DNA of 64,000 nucleotides from Dermanyssus gallinae. Lineage: Eukaryota > Arthropoda > Arachnida > Mesostigmata > Dermanyssidae. The number at the start of each line of letters is the position of its first letter. Positions within the stretch are counted from its first letter, which is position 1. Positions 1-10,807 of the stretch are shown here, piece after piece. Both the position numbers and the translations under genes were made by a program. The notes under the pieces were generated by a model. That model was not told the origin of the DNA and did not search any database. It saw only the letters and a program-made list of their open reading frames with translations. The stretch covers positions 230,277 to 294,276 of the forward strand of contig QVRM01002203.1 in NCBI GenBank assembly GCA_003439945.1, given 5' to 3'.

Positions 1-777
1 GACGGAGGCAAATAGTGAAATCTAGCGCCCTGGTTGGTCTGTAAGCAAAAAATGGTTTATTTTCGCACTGAGCGGTATGCCCGTTTCCCAAAACGATTGA
101 TCGAAAGGCAAAACACGACTATAGGGCAACTTAAAAACTGTCAACATGAAGATAGCTACCTTGACACGGGCAGCTAACTTTGAATATCTTTCCCTGGCGT
201 ACATTCAGGATACTGCTGAAGCCATGACTACGGGCGGTGTTTATTACGGTAAGGCGGGAGAAAGTAACGGGACAACAGGAAGAACGGCATAGGTTTGAGC
301 CAAGGGTACGGTACCCGCCAAATGCAACCCTTAAGGAAAAAAGATTGCAGGATAGCAGCGGAGAGTGGAGCTAGGGAGGGCGTCTAATTTGATTTGAAAG
401 TTGACCATAGGCAACCTTGCGGATCACGAAAGATGTTAAAAAGATTAAAAAATAAATTAAAGGAGGAGAAGAGGTTAGAAGAAACGAACACCTTTTGATT
501 TGGTAAAGGAAACATAATATGTAAAGAGGTGACGAGAGTGAACGTGAAAGACTTGGTCATGTTGAACTTGACGGGATATTTAGGGTTATAGGGGTGTGCA
601 AGGCACCGTCCGTACAGCAGAGGAATGCAAAGCACTGTACAGTAATGTGGATTAACAGAGGCGGTTGCAAGTAGTGGTGGGGTGAGAATAATGTGTCATG
701 AAGACATGAACAATCATCAGTTAGACGGGAAAATGCTAAAAAAATACGTTTCGTCAGGGTGATCGAAAGTCGTGTTT

Positions 778-779
<2 letters not shown>

Positions 780-813
<34 letters not shown>
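780..813. repeat. (TA)n microsatellite inside D1 copy 1
   Basis: Uninterrupted TA run. The matching site in D1 copy 2 (about 52,723) reads GGATTATATTATGG with no expansion, so the run grew in this copy after the copies separated. Confidence 0.95.
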
Positions 814-816
<3 letters not shown>

Positions 817-1198
817 GATTAAAGGGAAAATATGGACATGGACAAAAAATTTGTTAAAGAGAGAACATGGTTATAGATAAGGATAGGCGGGGAATGGCTA
901 CTATTAAATTAAAAGTGGATAGACAAGCAGATGTGACCGCATAAAATAAATGGAACTAAAGCTGTACAGGCGTCGATAACGATTATTTTAGAAATAGGCC
1001 CATAACTATTACACTAATTAGATATCGCTTCTTTATGCAAATTGTGAGAAAAGTTATTTGATAACATGGAACTGGGGGCGGTACGTTGATGAGAGAAAAA
1101 TATTTATTAGAATTCCTTTCATGTTATTTCCAGATGAAATGATGGTTTTAGAAAATGATGTAGGGGAAGTTCAGGAATGCTTGATGTGGGGAGGCAGC

Positions 1199-1200
<2 letters not shown>

Positions 1201-1231
<31 letters not shown>
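1201..1231. repeat. (TA)n microsatellite inside D1 copy 1
   Basis: TA run right after the GEVQECLM reading-frame piece. Copy 2 has a TA run at the same place (53,119-53,157), so this one was probably present, at least as a seed, in the common source. Confidence 0.95.
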
Positions 1232-1233
<2 letters not shown>

Positions 1234-2092
1234 CTGCACAACACATATAGCACTTTCCTTTTAAGCTCATTAAAATATTTAAATATTAAGGCAGGCATTT
1301 ATTGTACTTGTAAAAGGTCCAGACGTTCAAAGAAGAAGGCCACAGAGGAGAACAGATGTCGCGAGCGAGTAAAGACAGATAGCCAACGTGGACCATCCGA
1401 CAATGTTGCATTGCTTTAATAGGTACAGGAGTCTGTCTCTGTCTGACGGTAAATTCGCCTAAAAGCATCCGCAATAAACATGCAGCTACATTTATTAATT
1501 ATAGTTCCCGATAATAGCAAGCATTGCTTAGAATATGATCAAAATAGTCGTTTAACTTCCTGAGAAGTAGATGAGGACTTACTAGTTAGTGATATGCTAT
1601 AGTTAGACATATGCCAACTTAAGCATTAAGGGGACCGCAATCCTTTTATTGGCCCACCTATGAGCATTGTATGCACTAAATAAGCCCGTTTCTTTAAACG
1701 AGGCCTCATAGCACATGTGCAGGCTAATCCAGCTGGGAGTTGCAACGCGAGAAGTACACAAAAGTCCGATCCGCTGGAGAACCTGATATTAGCACGACAA
1801 CATCTTGGCTGTACACATGCATTTACTCTCCACATTTTCATTCTAATTACTTTGTAACCACGAACGAATCCATTATCAATTTGAAAACAAAAATGATTTT
1901 ACGAGTAAGCAGACCTCTGAAATTCTCTGAGTATTTGCATTTTGCGATTCAACGCTGTATGACCGAGTTATCATCCAAGCTTGACGTTAGGTCAAGTTTA
2001 TTTATTGAACCAATCACTCTTATTCGAATAAAAAACAATCCATGGTTATTCACATCGGCATAGCAAATAGACATTTTAAAGTTTACTGTCAC

Positions 2093-3300
2093 TCTTTAAT
2101 TTTCGGCAGCCCGATTAAGATTAAAAAAACATTTCTAGACGCACTGAAGCAAGAAAGGAACGGCGGATGCCAAACTGGACCCCTCTGAGACTGCATGTAA
2201 AAGGCCACGCTTCTGCCTGTGACAGTTGCACAACCTCAAAATGGAATGACCGACCGTTAGTATTCAGTTAACTCGTAGGGTCGATCGAAGCCAAATAGTA
2301 CGGAAGGATTTAAATTCTCATTTTCGTTACACGTGTCAAACGTACAAATACGTTTGACACGTGTAACGAAAATGAGAATATTGTCCCGGAAATCGCCGTA
2401 GTCAGAGTGCTAAGAACGGGCCGGAAATTGAGATGCAGGCAAACCCAAGAGTTGAAAATTACCCAGGCCACGAGAGTGTTCCGGCAGTACCCCAGATATT
2501 TTAAAACTGTTCATTTAAATGATAGTAATTGCCTTAAATCGGCAGCCTGACAAAGACCCGAGTCTATGTTTTGTTTCAAAGGGGCATGTTGACTTATTTG
2601 TATTCTCAGTATGCTAGAGTGTGCCGAGTCGACTATAGAAACCGCTTATGGGCCTTTGCGGAGCAACAGATTTCTCTCAGAGACCAAAGACGGGTTCTCT
2701 AACCCAGGGTTAGCCCAGTTCATTAATGTGTCCCGAATAGGTGCTGCTTTTCCTCCTTGGGTCTCGAGCGACAGCCTCTAACGGAAAATTCTTTCGAGTT
2801 TTAAGTCGAAAAGTTGAGGCTTCTACCGAAGAGCTGAATTCGCTTGAATGTTAGGAAGCCTCTGCAGCTCCTATAGTTTCAAACGCTAACGGACAAACTT
2901 TGTGCGGATAATCAACGCTAGTGCATTTGTTTACCTCAGATAACCTGGAGTCATGACCTGCTCGGTCCGCACCTCCACCGACCATCGAAGAGGCTAATGA
3001 GTCTGTTATAGTTGGGTCTCAAACGAACACGCAGCTACGCTTAAAAGTGTCAGCGTTAGACCGTCAGGTCTTTTTCATCATCCCTGGACAGACCCGGGGG
3101 TTCCAGAACACACAGACAGCCGATAGATCTCAGTAAGCGGCTAAATGTGTTATAGGGAGAGCCCGTACGGTAGGCCGCAAGGGACCACCAGTCCTCTACA
3201 GTGTGCCCCGCGTCATCAGGTTCGCCTGTGGCGCAGAGAACATGTCATGCCCTGTGAATACTTGCAAGTAATATGTAAGTGTTCCCTTGAGCTTATACCA
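2093..3300. other. No gene seen; contains one long foldback
   Basis: Apart from the palindrome at 2,314-2,379 I see no coding frame, RNA gene or known element here. Confidence 0.5.
2314..2379. repeat. Perfect foldback, 31-bp arms, 4-nt loop
   Basis: The left arm 2,314-2,344 and right arm 2,349-2,379 are exact reverse complements, separated only by CAAA. Each arm contains ACACGTGT. No second copy was noticed elsewhere in the window. It is too compact for a MITE with an internal body, and looks like a single-event inverted duplication (template switch) or an assembly foldback. Confidence 0.95.
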
Positions 3301-3313
3301 AGTTTTGAGGTAA

Positions 3314-4570
3314 TTAATTAAGCTTCTTGTCTAGGCTCCTCTGGTATCCCCAGCGCCCCATGGACCACATGCGTGCCCATGGATCCAGGAAGTGTTTCCG
3401 TCCACCTTGGGCTGGCTTCTTTCTTTGGCAAGTATGTCCCAAGAAATACGGCAGACGAGCGCCAACAGGACGTCCATCGAGACTGTCCGATACGCTCACG
3501 TGACCCGGATGGCCATCGCTCTTTGGGAGCTTCGTATCATGTACCGTGCCTTTGCGGCCCGCAGCGCCATACCAGCCCATATGGGCGTGGCACACAGAGC
3601 AATGTCCTCCGCCACGGCCGCTAAAAGCAGCCGCTTGACGTGCGTCGCGCCCCCCTCGCGAGTAAGGATGCGTGCAAGGTTGGTGGAGACCCTTGTGACC
3701 TTCTGGATGATTCTCTGGATGTGTGGCAGGCGGGTCAAGCCTGTGTCCAGCGTTACTCCTAGGTACCTTGCCTCCCGTTTGATAGTCAACCGGTGCCCTG
3801 CAAGTTCTAAGGATGCTTGCCTAGTGCGACGGCGGCCGATTGGGTAAATCGCCTAGGCCTTCCGAGGGGCCAGCTCCAGGTAGTTGTCGGTCATCCACTT
3901 CTCTATTCTGAAAAGAGCCGTGTTTGCTTGCGCCTCAAGCACCGCCTCCGTTCGCGCGGTGACCACCAGCGCCAGATCATCGGCGTAGGCGATTTTTCCC
4001 ACCGAGTCGGGCATGTCGTCTAACAGCAGGACTCCGTCGTATGCCATATTCCACAAAAATTGGCCCTAGCACAGAGTCCTGCGGAATGCCCGCCGTGACA
4101 TGGTGGACCTCACCATTGGCCGAAAGCGAAAGCGCGTCCAGATACGTGAAAATAATCCGTCACATGTAGGGGGATATGCCTCTCTGTTCAAGCGTGTCCA
4201 TTATTACTAGCCAACTCGCTGTATTAAACGCGTTTTGCGCGTCAAGTAGGGCGAGTAGAACATAACTGCGACTTTTAAGTGTCCGTTGCTGTTCTGTGTT
4301 AACTACCGACAGCATCGACGGTCGATCGGTTGTTGCGAAAGCCGTATTGGTTGTCCGACAGAGCGGCTTTCAACTTGATCTTTACGTTTAGGCGTCTTAC
4401 CTGCACATTCTCGAAAAATTTGTTTATTGTGTTGAGTAGACATATCGGGCGATGGGTCGAAGATGATCGCGCTGCTGCGTTCGGTTTGTGTGTCCGTTTT
4501 TAGCGCTGTGAGTGGTTGTAGGGTTATGGGTTTAAAGTATTTGGCGTGAACGTTAATAAAGAACTTCATT
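3314..4570 (-). pseudogene. R1/LOA-like LINE, reverse transcriptase part (LINE-C copy)
   Basis: Read on the minus strand from 4,570 down, RT blocks appear in the order expected of non-LTR elements: a HRPICLLNTI block (about 4,460-4,430), NQYGFRNNRSTVDAV (about 4,355-4,310), LLALLDAQNAFNTASW (about 4,255-4,210), VTAGIPQDSVLGP (about 4,110-4,070), the catalytic AYADDLALVV (about 4,000), and the downstream block ARYLGVTLDTGL (about 3,775-3,740) with a thumb-like region to 3,500. Frameshifts (near 4,300, 4,060 and 3,850) and an in-frame stop after ISPYM make it a dead copy. The catalytic YADD is kept. Neither ORF1 nor an endonuclease is visible. The R1/LOA placement rests on motif style only. Confidence 0.85.
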
Positions 4571-4699
4571 CTTGGCGAATTCTCTTCTAAGCGACCGTGT
4601 CGCGTCTTCTGACCGGCCTTGCATATTCTTCAGATGGGGCAGAATTTTATCACGAACTTGAAGGTGTGCTTAGTTTCTGTCTAAGATGACTGGTTGTCT

Positions 4700-4890
4700 T
4701 GCAACAGCACATTTTGTGCTCCTATGTCGGGCAAAAACACCAGTGTCACAAATTGTAGTAATTTCACTCTCACTCCGAGAGAGAGACAGAGACCATGTTC
4801 TATTGGAAAAAATATTTGCTTTAACGAGCTCTACAATGTATGCATCGCTTTAAAAACCTTTCAGTTACCCCTCTGCCAAAGGGTGTGTAA
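4700..4890 (+). repeat. Dispersed repeat R190, copy 1
   Basis: Matches 8,233-8,415 in the same orientation: shared strings include CTCCTATGTCGGGCAAAAAC, TTGTAGTAATTTCACT and GCTTTAACGAGC. The other copy ends in a CACCCTGTATA-like string, which is common at the ends of mariner-type DNA transposons, but I see no transposase and no matching inverted end, so the class stays open. Confidence 0.7.
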
Positions 4891-4901
4891 ATATATGTGA
4901 C

Positions 4902-4953
4902 TATTGTAAAAATGTAACATCTTGAAATGCCATGTTATTGTGAAATAACCAAT
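4902..4953 (+). repeat. 52-bp dispersed repeat, copy 1
   Basis: Aligns without gaps to 46,575-46,627 with about 8 mismatches; the shared core is ATCTTGAAATGC. It could be a fragment of a retrotransposon tail, because the second copy follows LINE debris. Confidence 0.6.
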
Positions 4954-4994
4954 ACGTATGAAAATATATATGACAGCACAATACCTAAATACCA

Positions 4995-5290
4995 AGCACT
5001 TTTATTCTGTCAGATGACCAGTATGACTTCTGGCGGGGCCAGTCAGCGATGCACCTCCAAAAGACTTGCGGAGGGCGGACCAGACGACTATGAAGTCTGA
5101 AGATCGGGTCGTTAATTTTCCTCATCCTTATCGATGTGATGGCTAAGGACTCCGTCCTTGGCCCGGTTTTATGCAACGTGGACGGGGTCTTCTCGCTGGA
5201 TCTCCCAGATGATGTGGAGACCAGCGCGAACGCCAACGATCTTGCCCTCCTCGTCGCAGCTCAACGTGAGATAACACTGGAATTAAATTA
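4995..5290 (+). pseudogene. LINE reverse transcriptase fragment
   Basis: On the plus strand LSDDQYDFWRGQSA (about 5,005-5,050) resembles the QFGFRRGRST block, and after a deletion DSVLGPVLCNVDGV and NANDLALLVAAQ (about 5,145-5,270) resemble the PQGSVLGPLLWN and YADD blocks. The catalytic motif reads NAND, so it is inactive. It belongs with the R1/LOA-like group and lies in opposite orientation to the copy at 3.3-4.6 kb. Confidence 0.65.
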
Positions 5291-6450
5291 TTGAGAGACA
5301 TCCTGAGATTGTCTGAAAAAAAAGCTATCTGATAGGTTTTCAGGTTATTGGCTAAAGTAGCGCATCGGCAATTGACTGCCATTGAGTGTAGCTGCCAAGT
5401 CAGGTCTAGTACCGAGGCGACTTAAGACACTCATGTCCTCTACGGATGAGATTCCTCCCAAGATTGCCGCGTGAGACGGCTGACCTGGCTTAGATATCAC
5501 CGAGTGACAAACCTTGCATTCCAGAAAACTGACGCAATATGTTGATTGTCGAAACTTAGAATTACCTTAGTAGACAGTGCCTATGCAAACGTTCAGAAAA
5601 GGGGTGCTGCATGACGCTGGCTAGCTTATTCTATATTTTATACTCAATTGATGATTTACATTTTGAATTCTTGCTCTGAAGGACGTTAGTATGGAATATA
5701 TCTGAGACAGGAATGCAAGCCAAAATGCCAGCTATAAGAGGTCCTTGGCAGCTTCTACGCTGTTGATTCACTGGAAAGTTGCACTTTTGCAACTTGATAT
5801 CTTACAACCAAGTAAGCCCACATATCAGAGCTCTTCCTATGCACAAATAATTATACTTCTATTTAGATTTGATGGCCATTGCTTAGACATGATATTTCTA
5901 GTCTAAATGAATTAACCCTTTATATAGTTTGTGAGGGCTACTTACTGAGCTCCAACTAGAACTACTATAACGAGGACTTAGTTGTGTCATGAGTCAGACT
6001 CACATACTACCTTTAAGATCTCTGGCCGACACTGTCCCATCTATCGTTCTGAAGATGCGCAAAGGAAAACTCGTATTTTGGACCTGGCGTTTAGTATTAA
6101 ACGGACCAGTGTCTAGCATATTCTAGATTTTTTACATACGTATATTTAGTAGGTAGATGAATGTTTGTCCAAGTGCAAATTTTGCAGTTGCGTATATATG
6201 TATGCACAGACTTCGTGAATGTATATATATATATATATAAATGCCGTGCATTTTCCCTTTGCATTCTATATATGTATTTGGAACAAGAAATCATTTTTAA
6301 TGCACCATCTAATTACGCTAAAAAGAAAAACACAATCGGATAAAAAACGTCGTTTTTTTTAACGGAACTGTAAGACGTAGCTTGCGTAGTGCAAGGTAAC
6401 GGCACAAACGAACGCTTAAAAAGAGCATTCCCTTAGAAACTTATATAGCA
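5291..6450. other. No gene seen
   Basis: AT-rich sequence with a short TA run near 6,220-6,239. The open frames here are short and TA-driven; nothing else is recognised. Confidence 0.5.
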
Positions 6451-6454
6451 TATG

Positions 6455-6573
6455 GTGATTAAATATGTGTGATTAAATATGTGTGATTATATATGTGTGA
6501 TTAAATATGTGTGATTAAATATGTGTGATTATATATGTGTGATTAAATATGTGTGAATAAATATGTGTGATTG
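6455..6573. repeat. 14-bp minisatellite with a 42-bp higher-order period
   Basis: About 8.4 tandem units of GTGTGATTAAATAT. Units 3 and 6 carry the variant GTGTGATTATATAT, so the order is A-A-B-A-A-B-A-A', which implies that a three-unit block (42 bp) was itself duplicated. Confidence 0.95.
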
Positions 6574-7648
6574 TTAGTACAGTATGTAATAAGAGTATAT
6601 AGCGCAAGTCATCCGCGTTTGCCGCACGAGGAAGTCAAAGGCTGTCCGTATGTCTTGCATACTCGTATGCCTTGCTGTGGCGATCTCAATTACTGAATAT
6701 TCGACCTGCAGCTTGACGTAGTAAGCAGATACATGTTGGCGCCAAAATTGCGCATGATTGATGCTGGTTTGCTTGTTCCGGTGCCGCTAGTTTATTGATC
6801 TGGTAAGCTCCCAATATAGCGAATCCTTGAGGTTGCAGCACGTCTATTTTTGCCTGAAAATATATGAAACCTTAGTCATTAGCGATTTTTGCAGTGTATC
6901 ACTGACTCAAGCCCAAAATAAAACAGGAAAATAAACGTAGCATAATAAGATTTAGTACTTCGCTAGGTTTGCTCATCAAATATTTAGAATCCAGTCTAAA
7001 CGCATTCCCCCCGGGAACAGGATAGCGCAATAGACCCTGCTCGAAATAACGAAAACAAGCTAACGGCTACTTCAAAATTACCATTAACCTGGGAACCGGA
7101 GCTCCTCTGATGCTGTCCGGAACCTCCCTAAAGTCGGCGACACGCAGCGACTCTGCACGTATCAAACGGTTCCTCTGATATATATGGGACAACCTCAGTT
7201 TTCCACCCTACTGGAGCCGGCCGAGCTGTGCACTTCACATCTACGGTCATAGTTCAAATGGCTACTCAATATACATCATCCCGAACGTTTCTACCGACGT
7301 TTTTAAATAGTTTTTAAAGGACTTGACTACATCGATGATAGAAAAGAAATCTCCGCCGAGTCGTAATTGGCACTTTCTAAAGACCCAAATTATCAGTGAG
7401 GCGCCACCACCAGTGACGAAATTAGCTTATGGAGAACGATTTAGGCAGAAAAGATTCACTCCGTCGGAGCTTAATTTGAGTGGGCTTCTCACTAGCGTAC
7501 TCCAATACGCAGCTTAAATAATAGACGAATATAAGCGCCATAACATAGAAATCGAGCTGTACTGATCTACAAGTTCTTTAGAAGCGTGCTGCTTTTGTCG
7601 AAGCCCACATTTTTGGTTAGAATGGTCTTCACCGCGTACAGCATGGCA

Positions 7649-7682
7649 GTAGCATCACACTGCTATGACAGTGTGATGCTAC
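7649..7682. repeat. Perfect foldback, 14-bp arms, 6-nt loop
   Basis: GTAGCATCACACTG at 7,649-7,662 is the exact reverse complement of 7,669-7,682; the loop is CTATGA. Confidence 0.95.
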
Positions 7683-7693
7683 AAAATGCGCAA

Positions 7694-7753
7694 TATCTAA
7701 GATGCGCCAACAGAAATCCACCGCCGGCGTTTACTGTTGGCGCATCTTAGATA
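7694..7753. repeat. Perfect foldback, 20-bp arms, 20-nt loop
   Basis: 7,694-7,713 and 7,734-7,753 are exact reverse complements around a loop containing CCGCCGGCG. CATCTTAGAT is repeated once more directly downstream (about 7,763). Confidence 0.95.
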
Positions 7754-8027
7754 CTATAAGACATCTTAGATGTATAACAAATGCATCAACAGATATCAAC
7801 AACTGTGCGAGGATTCTAAAAAATTGTAATTGTTATATAGATTTAATGTATTGCCAGGCTAATTAAACACAGAATGGCACGCTATTGCACAACACAATTT
7901 GAGACAATATTGTTGCCTTGCATCTGTAGATAAGCCTTTCGAACAGAAATCAACCTGCCCAGTGAAATAGACACAAATTTAACAGATCCACTTATTGTGC
8001 ATGACTTTAAAAGAACTACGTCGACCC

Positions 8028-8215
8028 GAGCAAGATGGCTTAGTGGCAAAAGCCTTTGCCTTGCATTCGGGAGGTCTGGGTTCGAGACCCAGACCGGCCA
8101 CTCCTAAATTGGTTTTCATGGTTCCCAATTTAAACAAGGTGAATGCCGGAGTGGATTAAAAATCGACTATGATAAAAAACAAAACGGGGAGCACAGATGT
8201 CTCAATAAAAAGAGA
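8028..8215 (+). repeat. tRNA-derived SINE-like element
   Basis: An RNA polymerase III A-box-like TGGCTTAGTGG (8,036-8,046) and a B-box-like GGTTCGAGACC (8,079-8,089) are spaced as in a tRNA. The T arm folds (CTGGG-TTCGAGA-CCCAG) but the 5' and 3' acceptor strands do not pair, so this is not a working tRNA. A unique-looking body and an A-rich stretch follow, ending next to repeat R190 copy 2. The element end is uncertain. Confidence 0.65.
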
Positions 8216-8232
8216 TGGCGCATTACCATACA

Positions 8233-8415
8233 ACAGCACATGTTATGCTCCTATGTCGGGCAAAAACATTAGTCTCACATTGTAGTAATTTCACTTTCAC
8301 TTCGAAACAAGACTTCTCAGAGACCATATTTCATTAGAAATTTTTTTTTGCTTTAACGAGCCTTACAATTTCTTATATATCTTCCGAAAACTTTTTGTCA
8401 CACCCTGTATATTAT
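8233..8415 (+). repeat. Dispersed repeat R190, copy 2
   Basis: See 4,700-4,890 for the shared strings. This copy abuts the SINE-like element and ends with TCACACCCTGTATA. Confidence 0.7.
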
Positions 8416-9335
8416 ACTTTAGAGTCCTCAGTGCATGTATATGTATATTCTTGTTATATATTCTGTGTGAGAAGGGAGTGAGTTGTGGCGGCAGGTGGTT
8501 GTTAAGTGAGAGGTAATATCACTAAGAAAGACGGCTTGACCGTATGAACTTCTGTCGTGTAGTGGAACTATGTAAGCAATAAAAAAGAATAAGCAATGGT
8601 GAACCTGCGCAACTTGACTGCTTTCCTTTAACGGTCCCGTGGCAACAGAGCAAATGGCAAGTCAACAACGTCGATCACACACCCACAGTTAATAAATTGC
8701 TTATTATACAACGGGCAATACATGGACATATAAGGAGGGCTGACGAGACACATAGCAGCCATAAAAGTTTTGGTGCATATAGATACATATATAGGGCGCA
8801 AAACATAAGCACTGATCGCAATATAAAAGTTTGTGTCCTGCCAGTCTCGCATGACACACAGAATTATTTATCATTACAATGGTATTACAATGTGACATAA
8901 GCCCTTGCAAACACGGCCCAGCGAAGAGTAGGCTAAAATGAATTTTGTTTGTATGCAAGCATATCTTTATGATTCTAGATAAAGCCACAACTCAACCGCA
9001 TCTGTGGACATCTACAGAATAATTAGTACGGTACTTGGGAGCAGGTACCACCTTCCGATCCCTAGGCACAGTCTTACCTGGACTGATTTTTAATCATGCT
9101 ATTGCAGCATATTCCCCACTTAAGCAACGTAACAAAGTAAGCTAGTTATAACCGGAGATGTTTACGCCGTTATGAATACATAGGCTTGTTGCCAATCTTC
9201 GAAGATCACACCCATCATACCTAACTATTGATCAAGGAATGAGGTTAACCGCCTTGGGAGGGCTCTGCAGCAAACGGTCAGATACGGAACCTTTGTATGG
9301 AGCTCACGCCTGGCACTCTGACATTGATTTACATG

Positions 9336-9378
9336 GGGCCAGGAACAAAAATGCATAATGCATTTTTGTTCCTGGCCC
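9336..9378. repeat. Perfect foldback, 21-bp arms, 1-nt spacer
   Basis: 9,336-9,356 and 9,358-9,378 are exact reverse complements with a single A between them; the outer end is GGGCCAGGAAC. It is an almost gapless palindrome, a form that is unstable on replication and so probably recent. Confidence 0.95.
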
Positions 9379-10270
9379 TTTAATCTGGATAGTGTGAAAA
9401 CCTGGTGATTCCCTAACCTACGTGACCGGAATATTTGTGGTATTACTTCAGTGACTCTGACACTCTAGCAACTGCATCAAATTGTCTGCTCCAAGCTCAA
9501 TCGGTCAAACTACGTTGTATAAGAAAACATGTTTGCCGTACGTGTTTCACTCAGATAATTTGTCTAAATCTAATAACTAAATCATACAACATATTTCATT
9601 TCATTTTCGAGATATTAACACAATCAAGTATTATCTGGCACTTTGCAGTTTTTCCTACATCTGCGCTTAGAGTGTGTACTTATCTAGTAGCAAGGGTAAA
9701 ATACATATAATATTGTAACATCTCCAGAAAGTGGAAGCCACACGCGCTGAAGTAAGTATTCACGCAAGACACGCGGAATGAAAATGACTGAAGTATACAA
9801 ATTCAAAGCATATATGCGAAATTTTAAGTCGTCCACCCTATGCCGTGATAAACCCGACCTATTTTCAGAACACTTCTACATTTTATAAATACCCGGCATT
9901 GCCATTTCTTAGAACTTCGGAAGTCTCCCAACTTAAAATCTAACAAAAATCGTAACGCACAACACTAATGGTGCCAGATTACCCTAGTAAAACGTAAGTT
10001 ACCGTGTAAATTAGTTAGACTCAAAGAAAAGTTTTCCCCAAAATGTAAAAAGCAAAACTTTTTTTTTATCATAATCGACGATAAGAAAGGCCAGTTCATG
10101 AGTTACTAGAATAAAGTCGGGAACTTCGACCATACCCAAGAAGGGGGCGTTTTAATGCGAATATTAACAAGCTCAATATGCAAGGTAGATAATTGCTAAA
10201 ATTATAATTAACAAAAAGAAATAATTACTATATGCATCTGAACTTAACTTTATATAAGGAGTCTTCTAAT

Positions 10271-10311
10271 TTCGACGTGGCCGAATGGAAACTACATTCG
10301 GCCACGTCGAA
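10271..10311. repeat. Perfect foldback, 17-bp arms, 7-nt loop
   Basis: TTCGACGTGGCCGAATG at 10,271-10,287 is the exact reverse complement of 10,295-10,311. Confidence 0.95.
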
Positions 10312-10742
10312 CATAAACTTTCCTATTTCATTATTAGTGATTTTCTATCGCATTTCGTCCTCTTAAGTGAAAATCCCAATTAATACAGCGTAAGTACTGG
10401 CATATCCTTAAGGGTGAAGTTAATACTGCACGCTTAAGTTTGTACTACCTCCGGCTTAGACCCGACATTCGAACGCAAGGTTGTTGCGCATACCATAAAG
10501 TAGCATCTAACATTATCTGAACTGGTCCGATAATTAAGTCGTAGAACATAAGCAGCACTTCCAAACCTGTCGATAATACAAAATGGGCACTTCACTGAGC
10601 TTGAATGCGCATTTGACTGTATCAGATATGCAAACATGACCCTGCGAGATTACAAAGCTAATCAAATTATTGTCATACATTTAGTTGTTGTAATCGGTGT
10701 CTCCGTAAAGATGCGTCTTCATAATGTGTGCTTTTTCTGATC

Positions 10743-10807
10743 TTAAATATTCTCTTCATTTTGCACTTCTTCCTCGACATCTTCCGGGCAGCTGTCATTC
10801 GACTTGT
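10743..10807 (-). CDS. CD36-like gene 1, last exon
   Basis: Acceptor GTGATTGCAG at 10,808, entry phase 1, then an acidic end (SNDSCPEDVEEEVQNEENI) and TAA at 10,745-10,743. The phase fits exon 10 exactly and the acidic character continues it. No clear AATAAA was noticed close downstream. Confidence 0.7.

Larger units (their letters stand above)
1..2092 (+). repeat. Dispersed element D1, copy 1 (start cut by window edge)
   Basis: Positions 1-2092 are collinear with 51,876-53,853, with long stretches that I judge to be about four bases in five identical or better. Both copies end within the shared string TAAAGTTTACTGTCACT and then diverge. Copy 1 has about 150 extra bases at roughly 1,865-2,030 that copy 2 lacks (or lost). 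The best-kept shared reading-frame piece is at 1,058-1,185 (motif IFIRIPFMLFPDEMMVL), again seen in copy 2, which suggests a decayed coding region. I do not recognise the protein. The class (LINE or other) is unknown; an ORF1-like segment lies just upstream of copy 2. Confidence 0.75.
6574..8027. other. No gene seen; two foldbacks
   Basis: Contains the palindromes at 7,649-7,682 and 7,694-7,753. The open frame at 7,323-7,517 has no recognisable feature and I do not call it a gene. Confidence 0.45.
8416..10742. other. No gene seen; two foldbacks
   Basis: Downstream flank of CD36-like gene 1. Holds the palindromes at 9,336-9,378 and 10,271-10,311. Open frames here (for example 9,435-9,710 and 10,434-10,637) have no recognisable domains or splice context. 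Confidence 0.45.

Noticed and set aside
6455..6573. CRISPR-like array
   Set aside because: Head-to-tail 14-bp units without spacers, in a eukaryotic genome; it is a minisatellite.
8028..8105. A functional tRNA gene
   Set aside because: A and B boxes and the T arm are present, but the acceptor strands do not pair and the anticodon arm is poor; tRNA-derived SINE is a better reading.
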